Source: Chloracidobacterium sp.
GTDB lineage: Bacteria > Acidobacteriota > Blastocatellia > Pyrinomonadales > Pyrinomonadaceae
Direction: 5' to 3'
Length of the DNA stretch: 64,000 nt
NCBI GenBank assembly: GCA_016716305.1
Contig: JADJWP010000002.1
Location: forward strand, 620,001-684,000
In this document: one piece after another, positions 24,297-34,209 of the stretch
How the letters are laid out: the number at the start of each line of letters is the position of its first letter
Numbering within the stretch: position 1 is the first letter of the stretch
Position numbers and translations under genes: made by a program
Notes under the pieces: model-generated
What the model was told of the DNA's origin: nothing
The model's input: the letters and a program-made list of their open reading frames with translations, nothing else
The model's database searches: none

Positions 24297-24638
24297 CTAT
24301 TTTTGAACTTCGCGGTTCCTTTTGACAAAATCGTCTAAGAATTGCCGCTGATGGTCGGTCATTTCGACGAACCGCATCGCAAATCCGATCTCAAAAACGT
24401 GATTATTGATCTCGCCGGCGAGACGCATCGAGGTTCCATCTCCGATCGGTAGATAAATGAACACCTTTTCACCGTTTGCAAAATCACCGGAAGTCAAGAC
24501 AAAGCAGCCGTCGCTGCTGATGTCACTCATTGTACCCGTGCGGATACCAGCGTGATTCTCCCATTCGATCTCACATGAGACCCTGAACCTCTCCGATTTT
24601 CTCCGTTCTTCGCCGCTGCGTCTATCCGTTATTGCCAT
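24297..24638 (-). CDS. PilZ-domain protein
   Basis: 113 residues. The c-di-GMP signature is present: an Arg-rich RxxxR segment (RRKSERFRV) and D-x-S-x2-G (DISSDG). The ATG at 24638 has GGAGG upstream and overlaps the last 17 bases of the permease gene, suggesting coupled translation. PilZ proteins bind cyclic di-GMP and control motility, export or enzymes; the overlap raises the possibility that it controls the permease or is simply co-expressed. Confidence 0.88.
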   Translation of the reverse strand: MAITDRRSGEERRKSERFRVSCEIEWENHAGIRTGTMSDISSDGCFVLTSGDFANGEKVFIYLPIGDGTSMRLAGEINNHVFEIGFAMRFVEMTDHQRQFLDDFVKRNREVQK

Positions 24639-26109
24639 CTGCTTCTTCCTCCGCTTCAACAACGCTATTACGGTTGAGAAAATAGTACACGGGCAAACCT
24701 AATATGATCAGGAACAGTCCGGTTACTGACTGTGTCGGATTATTGATCAGTGTACTGACCAGCAGCCATCCCGCAACAAAAAGAAATACGATCGGGACGA
24801 CCGGATATCCCCATGCTCGGTACGGTCGTTCCATATCCGGGTACTTGCGCCGAAAAACAAAAATCGATGACGTGATCAACGCATAGAAGATCCACGAACC
24901 GAAGATAACGTAATCCGTCAGCGTGTCGAATGAACCTGACAATGCCAGAACACTTGCCCAAACGCCCTGGAACAATACACCGTTGATCGGAACCGCATTG
25001 ACCGATACCTTCTTGAACTGCTTGAGCATTAAGCCGTCATTCGCCATCGCATACGGGATGCGAGAGGCGCTCAAGATGGATGTGTGAAGGGTTCCGAGCG
25101 ACGATAGCATCAGGCCGACGGTGAAGATCGCAACTGCGAAGCCGGTAGCAAAACTCGCAAGATCGCCACCGAAGAACTTGCTGACAACGACCATCGCAAC
25201 CGATGAATCTTTTGAAACCGACGCGATCGCGGTCGGGTCAAGCACGTAATAGTAGGCAATGTGAACGGTCACGTATAACACGATGATCAAAAGCACACTT
25301 CCGATGATCGCCAGCGGGATGTTCCGTTTCGGGTCCTTGACCTCACCAGCTACAAAAGAGAGGTTGTCCCAACCATCGTATCCCCAAAGCGCCCCAAGCA
25401 TAGCCGCCCCAAAACCTGCGAGAAATGTATATTCGGCAGAACCGAATCGGACCGACTCTGCAACGCCTTCGCAGGTTCCTCCGGTGTCCATCAATGAAAA
25501 ATTGTCGAATGTTCCGCCGGTCACAAAGATGAATGCACCGAGTCCGACAAGTATCACGAGACCGATCTTGATCGTCGTTAGCGCGGTCGCGATCTGGCCG
25601 CTAAGGCTCACCGAAAGGCAGTTTAGTGTCGTAAAGATCGCTATCACGACCACCGCTATCAACTGAAGGGATGTGATCTCATAGGAATAGCCGGCCACGC
25701 TCGTTTGAAAAAGGATCTGCTTAAGGGCTCCGCCTAGATAATCATTCAGCGCGATAGCGAATACCACCGCGACACCGGCCTGAGAACCCGTCCTCGCGAT
25801 AAACATCTGCATCCAACCGAATAGGAAGCTCGAAAGCCGCCCGTACGAGTCCCGAAGGAAAACATAAGGCCCCGCAGCATGCGGCTTCATCGCTGTGAGT
25901 TCGGCGTACGTAAGTGCTCCGGCGAGCGATAACAAACCTGCCGCTATCCAGGCCGCAACGACCCAGTTCGGGCTGCCGACATTGCAGGTCATCACCCTCG
26001 CTTTAAGAAAAACGCCGGTTCCGATCACATTACCGATGATCACAGATGCCGCGGCCGCAAGCCCCAAACCGCGAATAAGGGTATGCTTGTCAACGGATGT
26101 AGAATTCAT
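24622..26109 (-). CDS. APC-superfamily amino acid permease
   Basis: 495 residues with about 12 membrane helices. Family motifs are IIGNVIGTGVFLKA in helix 1, and LSLAGALTYAELTAM. Similar to the LAT/YkbA class of amino-acid/polyamine exchangers. Specificity cannot be read from sequence. Followed, overlapping, by the PilZ gene. Confidence 0.88.
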   Translation of the reverse strand: MNSTSVDKHTLIRGLGLAAAASVIIGNVIGTGVFLKARVMTCNVGSPNWVVAAWIAAGLLSLAGALTYAELTAMKPHAAGPYVFLRDSYGRLSSFLFGWMQMFIARTGSQAGVAVVFAIALNDYLGGALKQILFQTSVAGYSYEITSLQLIAVVVIAIFTTLNCLSVSLSGQIATALTTIKIGLVILVGLGAFIFVTGGTFDNFSLMDTGGTCEGVAESVRFGSAEYTFLAGFGAAMLGALWGYDGWDNLSFVAGEVKDPKRNIPLAIIGSVLLIIVLYVTVHIAYYYVLDPTAIASVSKDSSVAMVVVSKFFGGDLASFATGFAVAIFTVGLMLSSLGTLHTSILSASRIPYAMANDGLMLKQFKKVSVNAVPINGVLFQGVWASVLALSGSFDTLTDYVIFGSWIFYALITSSIFVFRRKYPDMERPYRAWGYPVVPIVFLFVAGWLLVSTLINNPTQSVTGLFLIILGLPVYYFLNRNSVVEAEEEADGNNG

Positions 26110-26304
26110 ATTTTATTCCGGGGAAAACCGAACGATCCAGACTGCGTCATTCTAACTTCATTTTTCCCATAACGGAAACGATCATCTTGACCCAGCCGGT
26201 CAATTTATCGTACGGTCGACCGCTCACGAAAGCCAAAGGGCTTATAATTGACGCAAAGTCTTAGTACGTCTGACATCGTTTGGGAATAGAACTGCGATCA
26301 CTGC

Positions 26305-27633
26305 ATGCGATACTCGTCGCGACAACTTGATATCACTATCGGGCACCTGATTGATTCGCTTTCGCTGATCTGCAATGTGCCTGGTTTTAGTGTTCTCGAT
26401 AGCTGTGGCGTGGCCCATCTGGGCTCACACTTACTCATTATCGGTGTAGATCCGGTCGAAAACTACGAACTCGAGGGCACAGCGGAAAGTGTCCTGGAAA
26501 GAACTGAACAGCTGATCGGGCGATTTGGACTCGCAGCAGTTCTCACGTTGTCATACGACTTTGGCCTGAAGATAAACGGAATAACAAAGCGGCCGAAAGG
26601 GTTTAGAACTTCATCCGAACCCGATCTTTTCATTGCCGCTTTTGAATGCCTGATCGTCCATGATTACGATACAGGAGTAACGATCATTTCTGGGAACGAA
26701 AGCAGATTTGATCGCATTGAGTGCTTGCTGCTGGATTCTGCCACGCCGCATCCGAAGCCGATCACAGAGCCTGGCACGGTAACCTCAAACTTCGATAAAC
26801 AGTCATACATCGACGCTGTCGAAATGATAAAGGAATTTATCCGCAGCGGTGACACGTACCAGACAAATCTCACTCAGCAACTGACTGTCGAAGTCCCTAT
26901 CGGGCTGACCGCTTTCGAAATCTTCAAACGTCTCCGGGCTCAACATCCGGCACCCTTCGGAGCATTCATCGAGCGCGGCGGGTCAAGCGTCGTCTCAGCT
27001 TCTCCGGAGCGGTTCTTTCGCATCGCTGACAATAGTGTCACAACGTCGCCCATCAAAGGTACGATACGACGAGGCGCTGATCTTGATGAGGACCAGCGGC
27101 TCCGCTCTGAACTGATGGCTAGCGAAAAGGACCGTGCTGAAAATACGATGATCGTTGACTTGTTGAGAAACGATCTCGGACGGATTTGCACATACGGCAG
27201 CGTGAAGGTTGAAAGCCTTTGTGATGTGGAAGAGCATCCTTCACTATTCCACCTGGTCTCGACCATCAGCGGTGAGCTTCGCAGCAACGTCTCCTTTTCG
27301 GAAATTATTCGGGCTGTATTTCCCTGCGGATCCATCACCGGTGCTCCGAAGATAAGGACGATGGAGATCATAGATCAGATCGAAACCGCCGACCGCGGAC
27401 TTTCAATGGGCTCGATCGGAATCTATATTCCAGAAGGCTTTCCTGGGCTTGAGCCCGCAATTCAGTTGAACGTCGCGATCAGGACAATGGTGATCAAAGA
27501 CAAAAGGGCGGTCTTCAATGTTGGCGGGGGCATCGTTATCGACAGCGACCCGGAATGCGAGTTCGCCGAATCGATGCTAAAAGCTGCAGCGTTGTTATCG
27601 GCGATCGGATGCGAAAGCGACCAAACGACCTAG
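26305..27633 (+). CDS. pabB: aminodeoxychorismate synthase component I
   Basis: 442 residues of the chorismate-binding family. The catalytic TSPIKGTIRRG carries the Lys that separates PabB from anthranilate synthase (which has PIAGT). Also MIVDLLRNDLGR and the FPCGSITGAPK loop. Makes 4-amino-4-deoxychorismate from chorismate with glutamine amidotransferase PabA, for folate. No pabA or pabC nearby. The chorismate synthase gene lies 6.6 kb away on the same strand, not in the same operon. Confidence 0.9.
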   Translation: MRYSSRQLDITIGHLIDSLSLICNVPGFSVLDSCGVAHLGSHLLIIGVDPVENYELEGTAESVLERTEQLIGRFGLAAVLTLSYDFGLKINGITKRPKGFRTSSEPDLFIAAFECLIVHDYDTGVTIISGNESRFDRIECLLLDSATPHPKPITEPGTVTSNFDKQSYIDAVEMIKEFIRSGDTYQTNLTQQLTVEVPIGLTAFEIFKRLRAQHPAPFGAFIERGGSSVVSASPERFFRIADNSVTTSPIKGTIRRGADLDEDQRLRSELMASEKDRAENTMIVDLLRNDLGRICTYGSVKVESLCDVEEHPSLFHLVSTISGELRSNVSFSEIIRAVFPCGSITGAPKIRTMEIIDQIETADRGLSMGSIGIYIPEGFPGLEPAIQLNVAIRTMVIKDKRAVFNVGGGIVIDSDPECEFAESMLKAAALLSAIGCESDQTT

Positions 27634-27704
27634 AAAGGCCGGCAGCATTTCGAACTAGGGAACAAATTCGCCGACGCGGTGTCTAACACAATGGAGGAAG
27701 AACG

Positions 27705-28151
27705 ATGCCGCGTCCCGATATCAATGTCACACCGCTTATCGATGTTCTACTGGTCCTATTGATCATTTTCATGATCATCACGCCAACCCGTCCAAGCCGC
27801 TTCGAAGCCAGGATACCAGCCGAGCCGACCGATCAACCCGGGGTCATTAACCATCCTCACACCCTGATCGTTGCCATCGATCCGGATCAACGTCTTTTAC
27901 TCAACGGCAAACATCTGGCGACGGTCACTTCACCGTCTGCCTTGATCGAGGAACTGCGAGCCGTATTTGCGGGGCGTTACGAATCCTTTACGCTATCGGG
28001 CAACGACGGATCGGGACGGCCACACATCGAACGAACCGTATTTATCAAGGCCCCGACAAAGATCGCGTACGGACACGTGGCAAGTATAGTCGATGCGGTC
28101 CGAATGGCCGGTGCCGACCCGGTAAGTCTTCAGATAGACGATCTTAACTGA
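27705..28151 (+). CDS. ExbD/TolR-family protein
   Basis: 148 residues. Short cytoplasmic start, one helix (PLIDVLLVLLIIFMI, with the functional Asp), and a periplasmic domain of the ExbD/TolR fold. These work with ExbB/TolQ to convert proton motive force for TonB or Tol. No exbB or tolQ lies beside it, so it is an orphan. GGAGGAAG lies upstream of the ATG at 27705. 71 bases after pabB. Confidence 0.85.
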   Translation: MPRPDINVTPLIDVLLVLLIIFMIITPTRPSRFEARIPAEPTDQPGVINHPHTLIVAIDPDQRLLLNGKHLATVTSPSALIEELRAVFAGRYESFTLSGNDGSGRPHIERTVFIKAPTKIAYGHVASIVDAVRMAGADPVSLQIDDLN

Positions 28152-28266
28152 CGGGCATTGAAACTCGATGCAATTTGGGAGGGTTTTTGTGATACAATTT
28201 TTTCGTTAGCACGCTCATTTTTTGGGCGGCCGCACGTCGTTTTCCTCGCATCGAAAAGTTTCAATC

Positions 28267-29070
28267 GTGAATTATTACGAGACGCTCAAAGTTTCACAGA
28301 ATGCTTCGAAGTCCGAGATCAAATCGGCGTACCGAAGGCTTGCTCGTAAACTTCACCCGGACAAGAATGACGGTTCAGAACAGACGGCCCGGGCATTCGC
28401 AGCGATCGCTGAGGCTTACGAAGTACTCGGCAACCCAGAGGATCGGGCAAATTACGACAAAAGACTTCTGGAGCTAAAGATCGACGAAACACTTAACGGT
28501 GATTCTGTTTTTGCCTCGTCGAATTCTCATGCCCGGCGATGGCGACAGTTGGTCTATGAACATCGGTATAACGAGATAATCGACCGCATGATCGCAGAGG
28601 AACGTCGTGAATCACTCGCATTGCAACGAGTGATCTTCCCGACCGTCGCCTTGTTTCTTTCAACGATGGTCGTCGCCATTTTCAAGCCTCAGTTCTTTTC
28701 AAACTCGGCGGTTATTGGGAAGATAGTCCTGGTTTCGCTGTTTGCAGCTGGCGTGATCCACCTTTACGGCCGTATTCGTGACGGCCTCGACCGATTTACT
28801 TATAATGACGATGAGATTCACGATTCGATCCTAGACGATGCGGAAACCCGAACGAAACCTTACTCAAGGGTCTTTGCGGGAGGCATCCTCGTTGGCGGAA
28901 CCATCGGGAGCTTTGGTATTGGGCTGGTCATCGGAAGCTATGTCGATTTTGTTTCCGTTTCGATCCCGGCAATGTTTTCGCAAACACTGAAACCTGAATT
29001 CGTATTCTATCCGCCCATTTTTGTGCTATTTGTTGACCTCGTGCACAAATTCGCCCTTCGTGCTGACTGA
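28267..29070 (+). CDS. J-domain membrane protein
   Basis: 267 residues from a GTG at 28267. An N-terminal J domain with HPDKND (about 31) and helices matching DnaJ (YYETLKVSQNASKSEIKSAYRRLA) is followed by a charged linker and three or four membrane helices (about 118-138, 143-163, 197-220, 235-258). Presumed to recruit DnaK to the membrane. No G/F or zinc domain, so not a canonical DnaJ. An extended -10-like TGATACAAT lies about 75 bases upstream. Confidence 0.82.
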   Translation: MNYYETLKVSQNASKSEIKSAYRRLARKLHPDKNDGSEQTARAFAAIAEAYEVLGNPEDRANYDKRLLELKIDETLNGDSVFASSNSHARRWRQLVYEHRYNEIIDRMIAEERRESLALQRVIFPTVALFLSTMVVAIFKPQFFSNSAVIGKIVLVSLFAAGVIHLYGRIRDGLDRFTYNDDEIHDSILDDAETRTKPYSRVFAGGILVGGTIGSFGIGLVIGSYVDFVSVSIPAMFSQTLKPEFVFYPPIFVLFVDLVHKFALRAD

Positions 29071-29080
29071 CGCCTGCCGC

Positions 29081-29109
29081 TTGACATAGCAAGCCTGGAA
29101 ATCTATACT
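29081..29109 (+). promoter_or_regulatory. strong sigma70-type promoter of rpsT
   Basis: TTGACA (29081-29086), exactly 17-base spacer, TATACT (29104-29109); start point about 38 bases before the rpsT ATG. Confidence 0.8.
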
Positions 29110-29154
29110 CTGGAGTTTGTCTTTTATTGGAATTTCGATCCTTAAATAACAACG

Positions 29155-29418
29155 ATGGCAAATCATAAATCGGCAGAAAAGCGAGTTCGGCAGAACGAAA
29201 AACGGAACGCGAACAACCGCAGCAACAGAAGCAAACTTCGGACTCAGATCAAGACTCTGCGAGCCGCCCTCGCAACGGGCGACAAAGCCGGCAGTTCTGA
29301 CCTGCTTAACCCAACGGTTTCTCTAATAGATAAGGCAGTTAACAAAGGACTTATCCACAGAAATACGGCTGCCCGTCATAAATCGCGGCTGACAAAGCAC
29401 GTTTCAGAACTTTCGTAA
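29155..29418 (+). CDS. rpsT: 30S ribosomal protein S20
   Basis: 87 residues, typical size. MANHKSAEKRVRQNEK start and a helical Lys/Arg-rich body with RNTAARHKSRL near the end are diagnostic of S20. It binds 16S rRNA in the small subunit. Own promoter and own strong terminator, as usual. Confidence 0.97.
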   Translation: MANHKSAEKRVRQNEKRNANNRSNRSKLRTQIKTLRAALATGDKAGSSDLLNPTVSLIDKAVNKGLIHRNTAARHKSRLTKHVSELS

Positions 29419-29462
29419 CAGCCACGGTCCCGGTCTTTAGCGGGCCTGTAATATTTCGATCA

Positions 29463-29496
29463 AAGCGGATCTGTCGCAGATCCGCTTCATTTTTTT
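29463..29496 (+). terminator. rpsT terminator
   Basis: Perfect 11-bp stem AAGCGGATCTG (29463-29473) / CAGATCCGCTT (29477-29487), 3-base loop, then CA and seven T residues. Confidence 0.9.
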
Positions 29497-29617
29497 GTTT
29501 TCCGGTTTTCGCATTTGCTAGAATCTGAGCAGTGAAACAACGGGATTCCGCAGATATCTGACGACTAAACGATACCGCTATTATGATCTTATCCTGGCCG
29601 CTTTTGTAGCGGTCATT

Positions 29618-30259
29618 TTGTGCTCCAACCTGATCGGTGTTCATAAGGTCTCTTACGTCGAACTTCCACTGATCGGCGAATACGTTTTCGGAGCAGGGGT
29701 TCTTTTCTTTCCCATTAGCTATCTTTTCGGCGACATTCTGACCGAGGTTTACGGGTACGCCCGCTCGCGACGCGTTATATGGGCAGGATTCGGCGCGTTG
29801 ATCTTTGCCTCGCTGATGGCGGTTACGGTAACAAGCCTGCCCGCGGCCAAGAGTATGCCGCCCGAGTATGTCAACGCCGTCAACATGATTTTCGGACAGA
29901 CCCCGAGGATCGTCGCAGCGTCGCTCTTCGGTTTCTGGGCCGGCGAATTCGTTAATTCGTTCGTGCTCGCGAAATTAAAACTGTTGACCGCGGGGCGATT
30001 TCTTTGGACCCGCACCATCGGCTCCACGATATTCGGCGAAATGGCCGACAGTCTTATTTTCTATCCTGTCGCTTTTCTCGGTGTTTGGCCGACCGAACAA
30101 GTCGTAAACGTGATGGTCGGAAATTATTTCCTTAAGGTCCTTTGGGAAGTACTTGCAACCCCCTTCACCTATCTCATTGTCGGATTCTTGAAGCGTGCCG
30201 AGAATGAGGATTACTACGATCGCGAAACGGACTTTAATCCATTCAAGCTCGAAAGCTGA
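29618..30259 (+). CDS. YhhQ/VUT-family queuosine precursor transporter
   Basis: At least 213 residues, five or six membrane helices. Family motifs: SNLIGVHK in helix 1, FPISYLFGDILTEVYGY, and FGEMADSLIF. These import queuosine precursors. The start is unclear: the TTG at 29618 would cut the first helix, and the reading frame is open further upstream with no ATG, GTG or TTG giving the full family N-terminus; a CTG at 29558 (followed by TTKRYRYYDLILAAF) would. Coordinates given from the TTG as the conservative choice. Confidence 0.85.
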   Translation: MCSNLIGVHKVSYVELPLIGEYVFGAGVLFFPISYLFGDILTEVYGYARSRRVIWAGFGALIFASLMAVTVTSLPAAKSMPPEYVNAVNMIFGQTPRIVAASLFGFWAGEFVNSFVLAKLKLLTAGRFLWTRTIGSTIFGEMADSLIFYPVAFLGVWPTEQVVNVMVGNYFLKVLWEVLATPFTYLIVGFLKRAENEDYYDRETDFNPFKLES

Positions 30260-30343
30260 TCCTCGTGGTGCCTGCTTGAACGGCACCGAAGCAGCCGGCA
30301 AGCCTATTTGGTAAACTCTTTTCAGGCAGCAGCCGAATACCCG

Positions 30344-32665
30344 ATGCCGAGCATTTCGTTGAAAACGCCACTCGTTGATCTGGCCGCGATCAAAGGATCT
30401 GGTCTCTCGCCGGCCGTCGCACGAAAACTCGCAGCCGCCGTTGCGGGCTTTGCGGGTCGTGTTGATCCGTACGATACGAATGTTGAGGACCTTCTTTGTT
30501 ATTTTCCGGCAAGATATGAGGACCGCTCGAACCTGCTACAGATAGACAAGCTGTATGACGGGATCGAGGCCTCGGTAGAACTTTTTGTTCGTGTCTCGGG
30601 CGCATTCCAAGTTGGAAAGAATCGGGGACCGAAAAAACCACCGCTATACATTTTCGAACTGACGGGCGGCGACCGCGAACGGGTCCGAAAACCCGTTGTC
30701 GTGATGTGGTTCATTTCCGGCAAAACGGCCAAACCTGTAATCGAATACTATTCAAAGCGATTCAGCCGCGGCGTTCGGCTTGTCGCTCACGGTAGGTGGG
30801 AATGGGACGGACGCCGGAACACATTCGTCCTGAAAGTGAATCGGCCCGAAGAGCTTGAGATACTGCCGAACAGCGAGGACGACGAGACGTTCGGACTCCT
30901 TTCGACGGTATCTGATTCACAGTCCGCCTCACCAGCCCCTTCGCAAGATCGGGAGGATGAGGAACTGGAAAAGGACGAAATCCGTGCGGAGTTCGCAACA
31001 GTTCATACGGCAAGGCATGTTCCGGTCTATCGTAAACTTGGGCCGTTCCAAACAAAACGGCTTCGCGAGATCTTATCTTTTGTGGTCAAAGAACTTGATG
31101 TCGGATCGGTTGACGAAAATCTGCCGAGCGGCTTGAGAGAGCGAAACGGTCTGATAAACCGCGCGGACGCGATCACCGAGATCCACTTTCCTCCCGACTC
31201 GGCAAAGATCTCCGAATACGAGAGTTACCGCAGTAACGCTCATCGCCGACTGATCTTCGAAGAGTTCTTTTGGCTCTCTCTTTCACTTCAGTTGATCCGC
31301 GGTGAGCGACGGAAAGAGTCAAAGGGTTCGGTTATCGAGATCACCGACGAGATGAAACGTCGCATTGCCGAACTGCTTCCCTTTCGGCTTACCGAAGCGC
31401 AGCGGCGAGTCGTCAGACAGATTTTCGCAGACCTTACCTCAGATGCTCCGATGAATCGTTTGATCCAGGGCGATGTCGGGAGCGGTAAGACCATCGTTGC
31501 CTTCATTACCATGTTTGCAGCGATCGAAAATGGATATCAGGCGGCACTCATGGCACCGACCGAGATACTCGCCGATCAGCATTATCGGAACGCACGTTCA
31601 TTTTTCGAAAAAGCTGGGTATCAGGTTGGTCTCCTCATCGGGAGCATGAAGGCCACTGAGAAACGAAGGATCCAGGAATCGATCGCCAAAGGTGAAATAC
31701 AGGTCATCATTGGGACACATGCGTTGATACAGGACGCAGTCGAATTCGAAGATCTCGGGGTTGCCGTCATTGACGAACAGCACCGTTTTGGCGTCCTGCA
31801 GCGTGCTGCACTCAAGAAGCTCGGAACTAACCCGGACGTTCTCGTAATGACCGCGACGCCGATCCCGCGGTCGCTTGCAATGACGGTCTACGGTGATCTT
31901 GACGTCTCTCTGATCGACGAACTCCCGCCCGGCCGGACACCGATCAAAACGGTGGTAGTCGGCGAAGATAAACGTGCGGGTGTATATAGGGGCATCGAAC
32001 GAGAACTGGCGCTCGGCCGCCAAACATATGTCGTGTATCCGCTTATCGAAGAATCAGAAAAACTGGACCTAAAGGCTGCGACGGCAATGTTCGAAGTACT
32101 CCGTGACGAGGTCTTTCCGAACCGCCGCGTTGGCTTGCTGCATGGCAAGATGAAGTCAGACGAAAAGGACGCGATAATGAGTGCCTTCGTTGCCGGCAAT
32201 ATCGACATTCTTGTATCGACGACAGTTATCGAGGTAGGCGTGGATGTACCAAACGCTTCGACGATGGTGATCGAGCATGCTGAGCGTTTCGGCTTGTCAC
32301 AGCTTCATCAGCTTCGCGGCCGAGTTGGACGCGGCTCGGAAAGGAGCTATTGCGTACTTTTGACGGGAGATAAGAAAACGGCAGTCGCGAAAGACCGACT
32401 CGGAATAATGGAAGAAACGAACGATGGGTTCAAAATAGCCGAAAAAGACCTGGAGATTCGTGGTGAGGGCGAGATCCTTGGCACGCGTCAATCGGGCGTT
32501 CGATTGTTGAGGATCGCGAATATCGTACGGGATATTGAGATACTGGAAGCCGCGCGGTACGAAGCTGAACAGGTGATCTTTTCAAAGAGCCTGGACAAGG
32601 AAACGGCGAAACTTGTCGAGATCGTTCGTTCAGATTCAAAATTCCGGCTCGCCACGATAGGATAA
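30344..32665 (+). CDS. recG: ATP-dependent DNA helicase RecG
   Basis: 773 residues. An N-terminal wedge/OB domain, then helicase motifs: I GDVGSGKT, II VIDEQHRFG, III TATPIPRSLAMT, and V/VI ending in QLHQLRGRVGRG. Remodels stalled forks and recombination intermediates. A Glu/Asp/Pro-rich insertion is present near residue 200. The ATG at 30344 fits the family start better than an upstream TTG. Followed 6 bases later by rsmD. Confidence 0.96.
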   Translation: MPSISLKTPLVDLAAIKGSGLSPAVARKLAAAVAGFAGRVDPYDTNVEDLLCYFPARYEDRSNLLQIDKLYDGIEASVELFVRVSGAFQVGKNRGPKKPPLYIFELTGGDRERVRKPVVVMWFISGKTAKPVIEYYSKRFSRGVRLVAHGRWEWDGRRNTFVLKVNRPEELEILPNSEDDETFGLLSTVSDSQSASPAPSQDREDEELEKDEIRAEFATVHTARHVPVYRKLGPFQTKRLREILSFVVKELDVGSVDENLPSGLRERNGLINRADAITEIHFPPDSAKISEYESYRSNAHRRLIFEEFFWLSLSLQLIRGERRKESKGSVIEITDEMKRRIAELLPFRLTEAQRRVVRQIFADLTSDAPMNRLIQGDVGSGKTIVAFITMFAAIENGYQAALMAPTEILADQHYRNARSFFEKAGYQVGLLIGSMKATEKRRIQESIAKGEIQVIIGTHALIQDAVEFEDLGVAVIDEQHRFGVLQRAALKKLGTNPDVLVMTATPIPRSLAMTVYGDLDVSLIDELPPGRTPIKTVVVGEDKRAGVYRGIERELALGRQTYVVYPLIEESEKLDLKAATAMFEVLRDEVFPNRRVGLLHGKMKSDEKDAIMSAFVAGNIDILVSTTVIEVGVDVPNASTMVIEHAERFGLSQLHQLRGRVGRGSERSYCVLLTGDKKTAVAKDRLGIMEETNDGFKIAEKDLEIRGEGEILGTRQSGVRLLRIANIVRDIEILEAARYEAEQVIFSKSLDKETAKLVEIVRSDSKFRLATIG

Positions 32666-32671
32666 TCAGAT

Positions 32672-33223
32672 ATGCGCATCATCGCCGGCGAATTTCGTGG
32701 TCGCGTGATCAAAAGTCCGCCGGACAGCCGTACGCGGCCCACGTCCGACCGGCTTCGCGAGACCTTGTTCAATGTACTGGCGCCGCGGATCGATGATGCC
32801 CGTTTCCTCGATCTGTGCGCTGGAACCGGAGCGATCGGTATGGAAGCCGTTTCCCGCGGTGCTGCGTTTGTTACGTTCGTGGACAAATCCCGTAAAGCCT
32901 GTGCTCTGATCGAGGAAAATCTTGACCTGCTTGGAATCGCCGAAAGCAAGACCGAGGTTTTGGCTCTCGCGGCCGAGAATTTCACCGGACGCGAACATAG
33001 GTCAGGTTGGGATATCGTCTTTTTCGATCCGCCGTATGATAGCGACTATTCAGACGTCTTGTTCGATTTTGGTGCCGAAGGTTCGCGGCTTCTATTGGAC
33101 GGCGGTTTATTGATCGCGGAACACCATCTGAAAAACCGGTTGCCGGACGCTGTCGGCCATTTGAGGAGATGGCGGATCCTCAAACAAGGCGAAACGAATC
33201 TGAGCTTTTACGAGCGCAGCTGA
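32672..33223 (+). CDS. rsmD: 16S rRNA (guanine(966)-N(2))-methyltransferase
   Basis: 183 residues. Begins MRIIAGEFRGRVIKSP, the family signature; has the SAM loop LDLCAGTGAIGMEA and catalytic FFDPPY. Modifies G966 of 16S rRNA. Tightly spaced after recG and 12 bases before the DMT permease. Confidence 0.95.
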   Translation: MRIIAGEFRGRVIKSPPDSRTRPTSDRLRETLFNVLAPRIDDARFLDLCAGTGAIGMEAVSRGAAFVTFVDKSRKACALIEENLDLLGIAESKTEVLALAAENFTGREHRSGWDIVFFDPPYDSDYSDVLFDFGAEGSRLLLDGGLLIAEHHLKNRLPDAVGHLRRWRILKQGETNLSFYERS

Positions 33224-33235
33224 GACGAGCATCGA

Positions 33236-34153
33236 ATGAACGTTATTGTTTGGATCATCCTTTGTCTTATCTGGGGCTCGACCTGGATATTCATCAAGAT
33301 CGGGCTCGAGGAACTTCCGCCAATTACTTTTGCCGTCTCGCGTTTTTTGCTATCTGCAGTGCTTCTCGTCCCGGTGATCTTTTTCAAAAAGCTGCCGTTC
33401 CCAAGAACGGGGTCTACATGGCGTTTACTGATACTGACCGGCGTGCTGCAGTTTACGATCAACTACAGTACGGTGTTTTGGGCCGAACAACATATCACAT
33501 CCGGTCTCGCGGCCGTGCTTCAGGCGATGATCACGGTATTCGGCCTGGTCCTTGCATGGATCTTTCTTCCTGCAGAGCGAATCACACCTATCAAGATCGT
33601 CGCCGTGGCGATCGGCATCATAGGAGTCGGGATCATATTTGCCGACCAATTGAGAGTCGAGAGTACGCTTGCATTCGCTGGAGCGGCAGCAATTGTCATT
33701 GGCGCATACGCAGCAGCACAGGCCTCGATACTTATTAAGGCCCGGGCCGGTGGGCTTGATCCAGTGATCATTCTTTTTGTACAGATGATCTGCGGTCTGC
33801 CGCCTTTGATCATTTACGCACTCGCTGCCGAGGGCTCGCCGTTCCATCATCACTGGGGAATGCGATCAACAGTGTCCGTCCTGTATCTGTCGATCGCCGG
33901 CACCATCGCAGCCTTCTGGCTCTATTATTGGCTTTTGGCCCGGATCGAATCTACAAAAGCGATGATGATCTCGTTGATCACGCCGTTGATCGCGGTCGTG
34001 ATCGGCAACATTGTACTGGGCGAAACTCTTCCGCCACAGACGATATTCGGCGGATCGCTGATTCTTGCAAGTATCGCGCTGATCGTATTTCGTCGAAGGA
34101 AGATTCACGAAGATCCGCACCAGATAGCGGCCGTTTCAGAAATTCAAGCCTAG
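33236..34153 (+). CDS. DMT/EamA-family permease
   Basis: 305 residues with ten hydrophobic helices in two EamA repeats (about 5-135 and 150-285). The helix 1 motif is IWGSTWIFIK. Metabolite exporter family; substrate unknown. Overlaps no neighbour but is spaced for co-transcription with rsmD. Confidence 0.85.
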   Translation: MNVIVWIILCLIWGSTWIFIKIGLEELPPITFAVSRFLLSAVLLVPVIFFKKLPFPRTGSTWRLLILTGVLQFTINYSTVFWAEQHITSGLAAVLQAMITVFGLVLAWIFLPAERITPIKIVAVAIGIIGVGIIFADQLRVESTLAFAGAAAIVIGAYAAAQASILIKARAGGLDPVIILFVQMICGLPPLIIYALAAEGSPFHHHWGMRSTVSVLYLSIAGTIAAFWLYYWLLARIESTKAMMISLITPLIAVVIGNIVLGETLPPQTIFGGSLILASIALIVFRRRKIHEDPHQIAAVSEIQA

Positions 34154-34209
34154 TGGTTTGTGAAACTCGGGCTATCCGTGGCTAGATATTCTTTCAGGAT
34201 CGTCTTGAT

